Of a stretch of DNA of 64,000 nucleotides, positions 37,801 through 47,352 are shown in pieces (within the stretch, counting starts at the first letter, position 1; every line of letters begins with the position of its first letter). Source of the DNA: Ampullaceana balthica (taxonomy: Eukaryota; Mollusca; Gastropoda; Lymnaeidae); the NCBI GenBank assembly GCA_944989445.1, contig CALYLW010000984.1:124001-188000 (forward strand). Direction: 5' to 3'. The notes under the pieces were generated by a model. It ran no database searches. It was not told the DNA's origin and was given only the letters and a program-made list of their open reading frames with translations. The position numbers were made by a program, and so were the translations under genes.

Positions 37801-40800
37801 CTGTCGTCGTGCCATCAGCTGGTGTTTTGATGTCAACTGTCGTCGTGCCATCAGCTGGTGTTTTGATGTCAACTGTCGTCGTGCCATCAGCTGGTGTTTT
37901 GATGTCAACTGTCGTCGTGCCATCAGCTGGTGTTTTGATGTCAACTGTCGTCGTGCCATCAGCTGATGTTTTGATGTCAACTGTCGTCGTGCCATCAGCT
38001 GGTGTTTTGATGTCAACTGTCGTCGTGCCATCAGCTGGTGTTTTGATGTCAACTGTCGTCGTGCCATCAGCTGGTGTTTTGATGTCAACTGTCGTCGTGC
38101 CATCAGCTGGTGTTTTGATGTCAACTGTCGTCGTGCCATCAGCTGGTGTTTTGATGTCAACTGTCGTCGTGCCATCAGCTGGTGTTTTGATGTCAACTGT
38201 CGTCGTGCCATCAGCTGGTGTTTTGATGTCAACAGTCGTCGTGCCATCAGCTGGTGTTTTGATGTCAACTGTCGTCGTGCCATCAGCTGGTGTTTTGATG
38301 TCAACTGTCGTCGTGCCATCAGCTGGTGTTTTGATGTCAACTGTCGTCGTGCCATCAGCTGGTGTTGAATCATTTATTGGTGTTGTACATTCAACTGGTT
38401 GTGTCTCTGCTGTTATGTCATTGAATGTTGTTTGATCATCTACCGGTGTTTTATCACGAAATGGTGCTTTAAAATCAACTGTTGCCATTTCTGGTGTTTT
38501 ATCCTCAACCTTTTTGTCATCAAATGGTATTGTTGTACCAGCTATTGGTTTTGTCCCTGGTGTTGAATTATCAACTGGTGTTGCGTCATTAAATGGTGTT
38601 GCATCATTGAATGGTGTAGCATCGTCTACACGTTTGGTGACATTGATTGAAGTTACATCAACAACTTGCCTTGCGTCGTCAACTAGAACTGTATCCTCAG
38701 AAGATGTTTTATCAACTTGACCTGTCTCTGGTGTTTTATCGTTAAATGATATTCTATCATCAAGTTGTGTTGTATTATCAACTTGACCTGTCTCTGGTGT
38801 TTTATCGTTAAATGATATGCTATCATCAAGTGGTGTCGTATTATCAACTTGACCTGTCTCTGGTGTTTTATCGTTAAATGATATTCTATCATCAAGTGGT
38901 GTTGTATTATCAACTTGACCTGTCTCTGGTGTTTTATCGTTAAATGATATTCTATCATCAAGTGGTGTTGTATTATCAACTTGACCTGTCTCTGGTGTTT
39001 TATCGTTAAATGATATTCTATCATCAAGTGGTGTTGTATTATCAACTTGACCTGTCTCTGGTGTTTTATCGTTAAATGATATTCTATCATCAAGTGGTGT
39101 TGTATTATCAACTTGACCTGTCTCTGGTGTTTTATCGTTAAATGATATTCTATCATCAAGTGGTGTTGTATTATCAACTTGACCTGTCTCTGGTGTTTTA
39201 TCGTTAAATGATATTCTATCATCAAGTGGTGTTGTATTATCAACTTGACCTGTCTCTGGTGTTTTATCGTTAAATGATATTCTATCATCAAGTTGTGTTG
39301 TATTATCAACTGGTGTGCTTCCTGGTGTTGCATTAACAAATGATGCTTTATGATGAACTGGTGTGGTTTTATGGACTGGTGTTGCATTATTAACTTGTAT
39401 CATTGTATCATTTTGTATTGCTGAATACTCGTCATCACAGCCAATGCTATAATCATCGTGAATAGGTGTATGTCCTTTTGGCAGAGCTGTTGTTTCATCT
39501 TGAATAGTTGTATGTCCTTTTGGTAGAGCTGTTGTATCATTTTTAATAGTTGTATGTCCTTTTGGTAGAGCTGCTGTATCATTTTGGATTGTTGTATATC
39601 CTTTTGGTAGAGCTGCTGTATCATTTTGGATAGTTGTATGTACTTTAGATAGAGCTTTTGTATCATTTTGAATAGTTGTATGTCCTTTTGGTAAAGCTGC
39701 TGTATCATCTTGAATAGTTGTATGTCCTTTTGGTATAGCTGCTGTATCATTTTGAATTGTTGTATGTCCTTTAAGGAAAGCTGTTGTATCATCTTGAATA
39801 GTTGTATGTCCTTTTGGCAGAGCTGGTTTTTCATTTTGAATAGTTGTATGTCCTTTTGGTAGAATTGTTGAATCATTTTGAATAGTTGTATGTCCTGTTG
39901 GTAGAGCTTTTGTATCATTTTGAATAGTTGTATGTCCTTTTGGTAGAGCTGTTTGATTAATTTGAATAGATGTATGTACTTTAGGTAGAGCTTTTGTATC
40001 ATTTTGAATAGTTTTATATACTTTTGGCAGAGCTGCTGTATCCTTTTGAATAGTTGTATGTCCTTTTGGTAGCGCTATTGTATCATTTTGAATTGTATGT
40101 CCTTTTGGTAGAGCTGTTGTATAATTTTGAATTGTTGTATGTCCTTTTGGTAGAGCTGTTGTATCATTTTGAATTGTTGTATGTCCTTTTGGTAGAGCTG
40201 TTGTATCATCTTGAATAGTTGTATGTCCTTTTGGTAGAGCAACTGTATCATCTTTGAATTGTTGTATGTCCTTTTGGTAGAGCTGTTGTATCATCTTGAA
40301 TAGTTGTATGTACTTTTGATAGAGCTGCTGTATCATCTTGAATAGTTGTATGTCCTCTTGGCATAGCTGCTGTATCATTTTGAATTGTTGTATGTCCTTT
40401 TAGTATAGCTGTTGTATCATCTTGAATAGTTGTATGTCCTTTTGGCAGAGCTGTTGTTTCATCTTGAATAGTTGTATGTCCTTTTGGCAGAGCTGTTGTA
40501 TCATTTTGAATAGTTGTATGTCCTTTAGGTAGAGCTGTTTGATAGTTTTGAATAGTTGTATGTACTTTAGGTAGAGCTTTTGTTTCATTTTGACTAGTTG
40601 TATGTACTTTTGGTAGAGCTGCTGTATCATTTTGGATAGTTGTATGTACTGTTGGCAGAGCTGCTGTATCCTTTTGAATTGTTGTATGTCCTTTTGGTAG
40701 TGCTGTTGTATCATCTTGAATAGTTGTATGTCCTGTTGGTAGAGCTTTTGTATCATTTTGAATAGTTGTATGTCCTTTAGGTAGAGCTGTTTGATCGTTT

Positions 40801-42166
40801 TGAATAGTTGTATGTACTTTAGGTAGAGCTTTTGTATCATTTTGAATAGTTGTATGTACTTTTGGTAGAGCTGCTGTATCATTTTGGATAGTTGTATGTA
40901 CTGTTGGCAGAGCTGCTGTATCCTTTTGAATTGTTGTATGTCCTTTTGGTAGAGCTGTTGTATCATTTTGAATTGTATGGCCTTTTGGTAGAGCTGTTGT
41001 ATCATTTTGAATTTTTGTATGTCCTTTTGGTAGAGCTGTTGTATCATCTTGAATAGTTGCATGTACTTTTGGTAGAGCTGCTGTATCATCTTGAATAGTT
41101 GTATGTCCTTTTGGCAGAGCTGTTGTATCATCTTGAATTGTTGTATGTCCTTTTGGTAGAGATGTTGTATCATTTTGAATAGTTGTATATCCTTTTGGTA
41201 GAGCTGTTGAATAATTTTTAAGTATTGTATGTTCTTTTGGTAGAGCTGTTGTATAATTTTGAACCATTTGCACATATTTTGGTACAGCTGTTGTAATCTC
41301 ATCTTCCATGGTTGAATTAACATTTTGAATATCTGCAACATCGTGATCTTGAAATATTGAACTACTTTTTCTTGTGACATTTGAATCTTCAACTAACACT
41401 GGTATGTTATTGTTGGGAATTTCTCTTTCATCAACGCCTTGTGTTACTCTGTCCTGTTCTTTGATGCTGCCTTCTTCATGTATTATACTTGTGACTGGAG
41501 CCTGCATGTCGCTCTCTGTTACATGCTCTTGGTCTTGTTCAGCTCTGTTGTTTTGAAACATTCCAGAATCATCTTCACTTGGTCTCTCTACATTCTCTGA
41601 ATTTATTTGATTCACGTTTTGATTTGTTACAAACTGCACCATCACATGTGTCAACCTCTCATCCTCGTCATTTGTCGCTCGGTCTCCTTGGTCAATTTTT
41701 ACTTTGTTAAGCTGTCCTAAAGTCCCTGAAGTTTGTTCCGTAGTTTGAACATTTTCCAAAGTTTGTTTCGTCATATGACCATCTTCCACAGTTTGTTCCG
41801 CCGTTTGAACATCGTCCGAATTTAGTCCCTTCCGCCGAAAAGTGTCTGAAGTTTGTTCCTTTAGATTAAAATTGTTTGAAGAATCATGTATTTCATTTGT
41901 TTTGGCGTTATTCGAAGTTTTCGTCTTAACTGTCCCGTTAAGACTCTCATAAACCACGGATTCGGGTATTAATTCAGTTTTGTGAGGCTCTCTAAAGTCC
42001 TGGCCAACTGTGGGCTCTAGTTTTGAGGATGAATTCTGTTTCTGTGATGGAAGAGTTACTGTGGATGTTGTGACCCTATCGCTGCGTGTGTTTCCAGCAG
42101 TCGCGTCAGGATTTGGTCCGGTCATCTTGTTGTTTGTTGTCGTAAACAAATGCAATGTTGCCAGTG
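16888..42166 (-). CDS. Giant repeat protein, exon 4 (about 25.3 kb, ~8,425 codons)
   Basis: The acceptor TTATTCCCCAG precedes 42166, and an open frame runs from there to the donor at 16887, apart from one frame change near 40253. The first ~285 residues are non-repetitive, acidic and S/T/N-rich. At least nine tandem arrays then follow, separated by short unique linkers: 14-, 22-, 12-, 6-, 14-, 7-, 14-, 8- and 8-residue units. All units are multiples of three bases. Thr is dominant and Asp, Pro, Val, Ser and Glu are common. Cys is nearly absent (for example in SDICAIQ and PVECTTP). Extensive O-glycosylation is likely from composition but not shown. Long plus-strand frames across the arrays are periodicity artefacts. 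Confidence 0.85.
17010..18965 (-). repeat. 8-residue array SSIQYLEE in exon 4
   Basis: About 80 copies of a 24-bp unit encoding variants of SSIQYLEE (LEE, LET, PEE, VEP). The unit is unlike the Thr/Asp-rich arrays upstream: regular Tyr, Gln and paired Glu, with hydrophobic I/Y/L spacing. It is the last array before the C-terminal exon. Confidence 0.93.
19270..20790 (-). repeat. 8-residue array TSPVTEQD in exon 4
   Basis: About 63 copies of a 24-bp unit encoding DTSPVTEQ with substitutions at Pro and Val. It is bounded by unique linkers on both sides. Confidence 0.93.
20995..21835 (-). other. Non-repetitive linker of the giant protein
   Basis: About 280 residues without tandem repeats, including DYFSTDEDITIFKDRDTSV and many N-x-T sites. 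It is a better place to seek homology than the arrays. Confidence 0.7.
21835..22040 (-). repeat. 14-residue array GTPIQHMGTPTPDV in exon 4
   Basis: Five near-identical 42-bp units, one with a Met to Thr change. It is embedded in degenerate Asp/Thr-rich sequence (21690-22600). Confidence 0.9.
22690..24970 (-). repeat. 7-residue array GTTISDV in three higher-order blocks
   Basis: A 21-bp unit encoding GTTISDV repeats about 20 to 37 times per block. Three blocks each begin with a shared leader (EGKPLLDFRTAVSDICAIQS) and end with GADTTIPFVDIS. The two downstream blocks are offset by exactly 708 bp and the upstream block is 294 bp longer. This is duplication of whole blocks on top of unit amplification. 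Confidence 0.93.
25000..26870 (-). repeat. Degenerate 14-residue array AVYTTIPDVATETP
   Basis: About 44 diverged 42-bp units with Tyr or His after Val, and a conserved T-x-P or T-x-S plus DVAT core. It is far more diverged than its neighbours, so probably an older array. Confidence 0.85.
27105..27290 (-). repeat. Short TTPVYH array
   Basis: About nine 18-bp units encoding TTPVYH, with an interruption (DDDVSLDATP). It is related to the TTPVDH array by a single Asp to Tyr change. Nearby VNDKTP units (27370-27430) are a further variant. Confidence 0.85.
27815..35242 (-). repeat. 6-residue array TTPVDH, about 410 copies
   Basis: An 18-bp unit encoding (T/K/A)T(P/A/T)V(D/Y)H repeats over 7.4 kb, the largest array in the window. 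Variants cluster: KTPVYH near 31.4-33.2 kb, TTAVDH near 30.6-33.6 kb, and APTTPV at scattered points. This shows local segmental copying. A 1,152-bp duplication (64 units) is described under findings. Confidence 0.96.
35771..38366 (-). repeat. 12-residue array PADGTTTVDIKT, about 72 copies
   Basis: A highly uniform 36-bp unit. Rare changes include TTT to TST, one unit lacking a Thr codon (near 37665), and a silent third-base change that switches from one half of the array to the other near 37.7-37.8 kb (ATGTCAAC preceded by TTTTA or TTTTG), marking two expansion episodes. Confidence 0.96.
38705..39315 (-). repeat. 22-residue array with DKTPETGQVDNTTP core
   Basis: Nine 66-bp units. Each reads LDDRISFND followed by KTPETGQVDNTTP, with a few Gln or Ser variants at the array ends. 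The block shares the TPxxxxVD theme of neighbouring arrays. Confidence 0.94.
39458..41263 (-). repeat. 14-residue array DTTALPKGHTTIQN
   Basis: About 43 copies of a 42-bp unit with conserved ALPKGHTTIQ and variable T/A/K before it. This array holds the frame change. Unlike the other arrays it has regular Lys and His. Confidence 0.93.
40251..40255 (-). other. Single-base frameshift in exon 4
   Basis: Plus-strand TCATCTTTGAAT replaces the TCATCTTGAAT found in sister repeat units, an extra T at 40253-40255. Upstream the frame reads TTALPKGHTTIQ and then stops at 40248. Downstream the same motif resumes one frame over. The exon is 25,279 bp, one more than a multiple of three, while its boundaries are phase 1-1, so one surplus base is exactly what splicing also predicts. 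Confidence 0.9.
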
Positions 42167-42994
42167 CTGGGGAATAAAGTAATGTCATTTACTGTTTATA
42201 AATTCCTAATATTTTGATTGATTTTATTTATTTTTTCCTCGGCGAGATCTGCCCCTTGTTTTAAGAACTTTTGTTATTATTTTTTTTAAACAATATATGG
42301 AGGAAAAAAAAGAATCAAAATAATTCAATATAGTAATGTATTTTTAACGAAAACTATGTATTAGGCGCTGATCTTGATTTCAGCATCTCACTTTCTTATG
42401 ATTATTGGAAACAATGTATTTTTGCTACGAAAAAAAAAGCCATTTTATCTATTTATGTAATTCACCAGGACAAGCACAAGACGTGTGCAAATAAGCATGA
42501 CGAATTACCCTTGTTAGGGTCGACCAATCACTTTTTTGTATGGTTGGTAAGCGATGGTAGTAAAGGGTGGGGCGGGGGGCAGGTAACAACAACAGTGCGC
42601 ATGTCTTGAAACCAACAATGCGTCGGCGATTCCTCCGCCCCCCCCCCGACGTTCACTCGCGTTGTTTTCATTTCTTCGTACTGCTGTTTGTGTCCGTTGT
42701 CCCCCCCCCTATTCTTTGCACTATATATGAGCAAGTCTGCGGTGTATGCTACACCGTGGGTGGTATCTATTTTTCTTTATTTCTCCTTATCTACGACCAA
42801 GACTTTACGAATTAGCATGGAAAATGTTTTACTTCGATTCCAATCTATATTCCATACATGGATTGTAGATCATACCATGTCTTACGTCAGAGAAACACTG
42901 AAATGTATTTCCTTATCTACAGTCAACAGTAGCCAGTCTCATACATACCGGACTTAATGTCCTTATCTACAGTAGTAGCCAGTCTCATACTTAC
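42167..42994 (-). other. Intron 3 of the giant gene
   Basis: Donor CCA|GTAAGT at 42994 and acceptor TTATTCCCCAG at 42167. It contains the Helitron-like element at 42448-42770. Confidence 0.55.
42448..42770 (+). mobile_element. Short Helitron-like element (family 2, copy 1)
   Basis: Starts A|TCTATTTATGTAATTCACCA and ends with AGCAAGTCTGC, the hairpin GGTGTATGCTACACC, then GTGGGTGGTATCTAT. It shares GGGTCGACCAATCA and the GTGCGCATGTC region with the copy at 47353. The end is CTAT rather than CTAG, so it is decayed. Confidence 0.5.
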
Positions 42995-43036
42995 TGGACT
43001 CGTCTGCTTCGTCATACTCGGAGTAATCGACACCAG
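42995..43036 (-). CDS. Giant repeat protein, exon 3 (acidic)
   Basis: A 42-bp exon between acceptor TTCATTTTAACAG and donor CCA|GTAAGTATG. Phase 1-1, encoding (A)GVDYSEYDEADES, strongly acidic with two Tyr. Such Y/D/E clusters are candidates for Tyr sulfation, by inference only. Confidence 0.6.
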
Positions 43037-43339
43037 CTGTTAAAATGAAGAGTGCATATATTCATCAAAATTAATGCGTGAAAGAAGAATCCCGAAGCAG
43101 ATCTTGATGCATCTTTAGGTTAAATGATGATGGAATTTCAAAGGAAAGTTTGCTTTGGGGATCGATATTTTACAGCAAATTCAAATCTATTTTTTATTTA
43201 TGTTATATCCAATACAGCTAAACATCGAGGTCTTTAAATGCGATGTTTGATATTTGCACCAAAAATGAGAATGTTAGTGTACAGTGATATTTAATTATGC
43301 CGTATAAAAGACAAGGGATTATATAAATGATGAAATACA

Positions 43340-44262
43340 AGGAGATGTGCTGTGGATGAAGGGCGGGGAGATGTGCTGTGCTATGGATGAAGGGCGGGGA
43401 GATGTGCTGTGCTATGGATGAAGGGCGGGGAGATGTGCTGTGCTATGGATGAAGGGCGGGGAGATGTGCTGTGCTATTGATGAAGGGCGGGGAGATGTGC
43501 TGTGCTATGGATGAAGGGCGGGGAGATGTGCTGTGCTATGGATGAAGGGTGGGGAGATGTGCTGTGCTATGGATGAAGGGCGGGGAGATGTGCTGTGCTA
43601 TGGATGAAGGGCGGGGAGATGTGCTGTGCTATGGATGAAGGGCGGGGAGATGTGCTGTGCTATGGATGAAGGGCGGGGAGACATGATGTGCTATGGATGA
43701 AAGGCAGGGAGATGATATGTGCTATGAATGAAGGGCAGGGAGGCATTATGTGCTATGGATGAAGGGCGGGGAGACATTATGTGCTATGGATGAAGGGTGG
43801 TGAGACATTATGTGCGATGGATGAAGGGTGGGGAGACATTATGTGCTATGGATGAAGGGCGGGGAGACATTATGTGCTATGGATGAAGGGCAGGGAGATG
43901 ATATGTGCTATGAATGAAGGGCAGGGAGGCATTATGTGCTATGGATGAAGGGCGGGGAGACATTATGTGCTATGGATGAAGGGTGGGCAGACATTATGTG
44001 CGATGGATGAAGGGTGGGGAGACATTATGTGCTATGTATGACGGGCGGTGAGACATTATGTGCTATGTATGAAGGGCGGGGAGACATTATGTGCTATGGA
44101 TTAAGGGCGGGGAGACATTATGTGCTATGTATGACGGGCGGTGAGACATTATGTGCTATGTATGAAGGGCGGGGAGACATTATGTGCTATGGATGAAGGG
44201 CGGGGAGATGTGATGTGCTATGGATGAAGTGCAGGAACGCATGTTGTGCAATGGATGAAGGG
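43340..44262. repeat. 31-bp minisatellite with higher-order structure
   Basis: About thirty units of CTATGGATGAAGGGCGGGGA plus an 11-bp variable end, GATGTGCTGTG in the first third and GACATTATGTG later. A block of several units (43710-43850) is repeated at 43880-44030, and a 93-bp three-unit block is repeated at 44030-44190. Confidence 0.92.
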
Positions 44263-44589
44263 GGGGGGTAGAATTAGGTGTAAAAAGGAATGAAAGTTCT
44301 TGGGCATAAATTTTAAATTTATAAAAATATTTTAGACGGACATTCAGCACTTAGTGACCCCACCCACAGCCTCTACTTTCCAAATCTAAAATCGAAGATT
44401 AATGTCTTAATTTCCCCTTCCCGGGTTTATTTTATCTACACTCCTGTTACCAACATCATTGTCTTCTTCTGGGACACTGTTCAACCTAAATGTTTACAAC
44501 CCTGAAATCATATCTTGAAATAATGCAGTGGCGTACCAAGGGTTGGTAACGCCAGAGGCAGGTTAATAATATTGGCTATTCCCTCACAA

Positions 44590-45414
44590 TGATGAAATTT
44601 CGCAGTATGCTAGATGAATTGATAAAATGGTAAACTAACTGGAGTATGATTTTCCACCCAGAAAAGTGTCAACTGTTAAGAGTAACAAAGAAAAAGAAAC
44701 AAATAAATTCAAAATATTTCATTCATGGAAAGGAACTAACCCAAACTAAAGATGCAAAATACTTAGGAGTCATAATAAATGAGAAATTATCATGGAATCC
44801 CCATGTCAATGAAGTTATTAAAAAATCAAACAAAACCTTAGGCTTTATAAAAAGAAACTTTAACAAATGTAATAGAGATATAAAACTAAAATGCTACCTC
44901 ACTTTGGTGAGACCTGTACTAGAATATGCATCTTCTGTATGGGACCCATCCACCAAAGAAAACATTGATAAACTAAAGCAAATCCAAAAAAGAGCTGCCA
45001 GATTCATTACTGGAGAATATTCAAAACTGACAAGAATAACATCATTAGTTAAATCATTAAAACGTGAAACACTAGAGGATAGAAGAACCAAGAGTAAAGT
45101 AGTAATCATACATAAAGCAATTAATTCTAATTTAGAAATACAACACAAAGATAACTTAATACAACCCTCAGATAGACATAAGGATAAAAACACCTTTCTT
45201 ATTCCGTATGCAAGAACAAACACATACAAATTTTCATTCTTCCCGTCCGGAATTCGGGCGTGGAATGGGTTGCCTGAATAAACCAGGAAAGCCAACACTT
45301 TATCAACATTTAAAACTCTAATAAGAATGCAGGACTAAACACAAACCATAGATAAGCGTAGGACGCAATAATCTTCTGTATAGAAGGGGCGTCTGAAACA
45401 TATAAGATAAGAAG
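44590..45414 (+). mobile_element. 5'-truncated non-LTR retrotransposon (LINE), Jockey/CR1-like
   Basis: The element keeps only the end of the reverse transcriptase and a 3' tail. The tail (45361-45414) has GGACGCAATAATCTTCTG and ends ATAAGATAAGAAG, the same tail as the SINE at 10157-10209. It lies in intron 2, antisense to the giant gene. Confidence 0.75.
44646..45338 (+). pseudogene. LINE reverse transcriptase C-terminal fragment
   Basis: The frame contains KYLGVIINEKLSWNPHV, LVRPVLEYASSVWDP, QKRAARF and WNGLPE, the conserved thumb-side block of Jockey/CR1/L2-type reverse transcriptases. The upstream W*TNWSMIFHPEKC has an internal stop, and a second stop follows WNGLPE, after which the family sequence continues to TAA at 45336. 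The catalytic YxDD box is not present, being lost by 5' truncation. Inactive. Confidence 0.8.
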
Positions 45415-45746
45415 CTATTACTAAAGGTACAGCAGACGCCACTCTACGTCAATGAAGAGAAAATATAACAGATTTTTTTTCTTTCATCTTAAAAAGTAGG
45501 GCACGAAGGGTTAGATGCAGTTAACCGTAACTATCTTAAAAGTAAATACTGTTTGTCAATTGTGAATGATACTGACGACCTACATCCATCATTTTGTGGT
45601 AGAGTTTAGAAAAGGACATGAAAATCATGTGAACAAAATGTCTTTAGTTTGCAAATCATTCATTTTACCCCACCTATCGATGAGAATGAAATGAACAAAA
45701 CCAGTTTTCGCCTCTTTATATCAACAAAGCGCCTCAGACACGTTAC
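45415..45746. other. Intronic stretch without further features
   Basis: AT-rich part of intron 2 between the LINE tail and exon 2. Confidence 0.4.
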
Positions 45747-45803
45747 CTTGGATATCGTCTAAGTTGAGTTTCTCCTCAGGCTCAAAGACGAAACAGCTCA
45801 CTC
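45747..45803 (-). CDS. Giant repeat protein, exon 2
   Basis: A 57-bp exon between acceptor TTACCGTCTGCAG and donor CAAG|GTAACG, phase 1-1. It encodes GVSCFVFEPEEKLNLDDIQ. Joined to exon 1, the hydrophobic leader ends HGVSC, a plausible signal-peptidase site before the acidic FEPEEKLNLDD. Confidence 0.6.
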
Positions 45804-46278
45804 CTGCAGACGGTAAACGTAAACCTTTTAAATATTGGACTGGACAATTAAACGAAAGTCATCGCGAGCGAGGTCTTCTTGACTTTAACATTTTGATTTC
45901 AAGTCAGCGAAAAGTGCTACTTTTTTAATTTTATTGTTTTCACAGAGGATATTATGAATTAATTTACATATGAAGTATGTAGTTCTACAACATTTAAGTC
46001 TTTATTCCATTGAAAATATCCAGATTTAGTCAGTCTAAAAATTTGTGTCATTTTGTAATAATTTAAAACATAATGTTACTAATTAAAATTCCGTTGGCCA
46101 ATGAACGACACAAAAACTTTTCTTTATAGTATCCCGAGCCATTTTAGTTTTAAAGAAAATTGAATGCCTTCCAATGATATAGTCTTATTAAACGTTTTGA
46201 TGTAACCTAAAACTCCTCAAATGCCCTGCTTTAGAGTTTACTAGGTTTACAATTGAAATGACAGGTGAGGATTCTTAC

Positions 46279-46315
46279 CATGGATCAACAGGACTAGCGC
46301 CACGGTAATCCACAT
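46279..46315 (-). CDS. Giant repeat protein, exon 1 (signal peptide)
   Basis: ATG then 11 more codons, MWITVALVLLIH, and one base before the donor G|GTAAGA. The hydrophobic core followed by HGVSC from exon 2 forms a signal peptide of about 16 residues. It lies 475 bp upstream of exon 2. Confidence 0.6.
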
Positions 46316-46454
46316 CTTAGCTGACGATGGCGATGGTATCTGGGTGCCGGGTTAACTATGAAATACGGATTAGGAGCAGAGTGATTAGACATAAGTTTGG
46401 ATTGATTTCACACAATTTCACCGATTGCGGTGCACTATTCTGAAAAAGGTGCTG

Positions 46455-46472
46455 ATATTTATAATATATAAA
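46455..46472 (-). promoter_or_regulatory. Possible TATA region of the giant gene
   Basis: The minus strand reads TTTTATATATTATAAATA about 145 bp before the ATG of exon 1. It is AT-rich background in part, so the call is weak. Confidence 0.2.
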
Positions 46473-46669
46473 AGAACTTTTTAAATACTATTTAAAATAT
46501 GATTGCGTCATTTTGTCTAAAATACATTTATATAAGTCTTTTGCCTGGAAAGGAAGGCAAAAAGCAAGAGAGGCAAACCTATTGACGAGGGAAAGCAAAG
46601 CTGTTGTGCAGTGTCCATAAATAATTATTTGTCCAGTGGGAGAGAAAACACATGTCAAACATCAGGTTT

Positions 46670-46790
46670 GGGAAAAGCTCTTGCAGCAAAGCTCTTGGAG
46701 CAAAGCTCTTGGAGCAAAGCTCTTGGAGCAAAGCATTTGGAGCAGAGCTCTTGGAGCAAAGCTCTTGGAGCAACGCTCTTGTACAGAAGA
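46670..46790. repeat. 15-bp minisatellite AGCTCTTGGAGCAAA
   Basis: About eight units of AGCTCTTGGAGCAAA, followed by degenerate GCTCTT-containing sequence to about 47040. The unit contains the short palindrome GAGCTC in some copies. Confidence 0.85.
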
Positions 46791-47352
46791 AGCTACTCGC
46801 AACTCGGTTGTGAATATAAGTGGGTTGAGGAAAGAGGGGAGACTATGCAATGCCAAGGTTATACAATAGCTCTTATACAAGAGAGCTCATATTTACGTCC
46901 AGTGCAGGGCAAGGGTTTTGTCAAGGGGAGGCAATGCTCTTGGCAAGGGGAGAAAGAGCTCTTGCTAAGTGGAGGCAATTCTCTTCACAATGGCAGACAA
47001 TTCTCTTGAAGAGGGGATATAATGCTCTTTACAAGGGGATAAAAATCTGTTATCCCGAAGAGACAACACTTTTGTATAGGGCAGACACAGTGCTCTCCCC
47101 ACCACCCCACCCCCCCTTTTACTTTTACACACCAACCTCTCACAATAACTATACACATTAAATTTTTTAACAATAAAACTGCTTGTGAATTAAAATTTCT
47201 TTTTCCTTCATGTAAAATATTTAAACCTCGAATCCTAATATTTACAGGTATCAAGCATTTTCCAACCATTTATTAGCTCTTGACATGTTCTGCATATTTA
47301 AATTGTAAATGCCGGGGTAGTCAGCTGGTCCCATTCATTAACATTTTAACAA

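Larger units (their letters stand above)
43037..45746 (-). other. Intron 2 of the giant gene
   Basis: Donor CAAG|GTAACG at 45746 and acceptor at 43037. It contains a 31-bp minisatellite and a truncated LINE. The stretch 44270-44560 holds nothing else except a CAGTGGCGTACCAAGGG motif (44527), a possible MITE end. Confidence 0.5.
10811..46315 (-). other. Giant mucin-like repeat-protein gene (whole locus, five coding exons)
   Basis: Exons in transcript order: 46315-46279, 45803-45747, 43036-42995, 42166-16888 and 11676-10811. Every donor starts GTAAG or GTAAC, every acceptor ends AG, and every internal exon is phase 1-1, so exons could be skipped without loss of frame. With one surplus T near 40253 removed the product is about 8,760 residues: signal peptide, short acidic segments, eight-thousand-residue array region, basic C-terminal domain. 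It has very few Cys and no membrane segment, so secretion is inferred. The closest general class is large secreted mucin-like or matrix and adhesive proteins. I do not recognise a specific family. Further small phase 1-1 exons cannot be excluded. Confidence 0.65.

Noticed and set aside
35614..39387. Other-frame products across the 12- and 22-residue arrays (plus-strand STVVVPSAGVLM and minus-strand RRQLTLKHQLMA repeats)
   Set aside because: Same periodicity artefact; the frames end at array borders.
39400..41392. Second minus-strand frame reading QQLYQKDIQLFKM repeats
   Set aside because: Out-of-frame reading of the DTTALPKGHTTIQN array.
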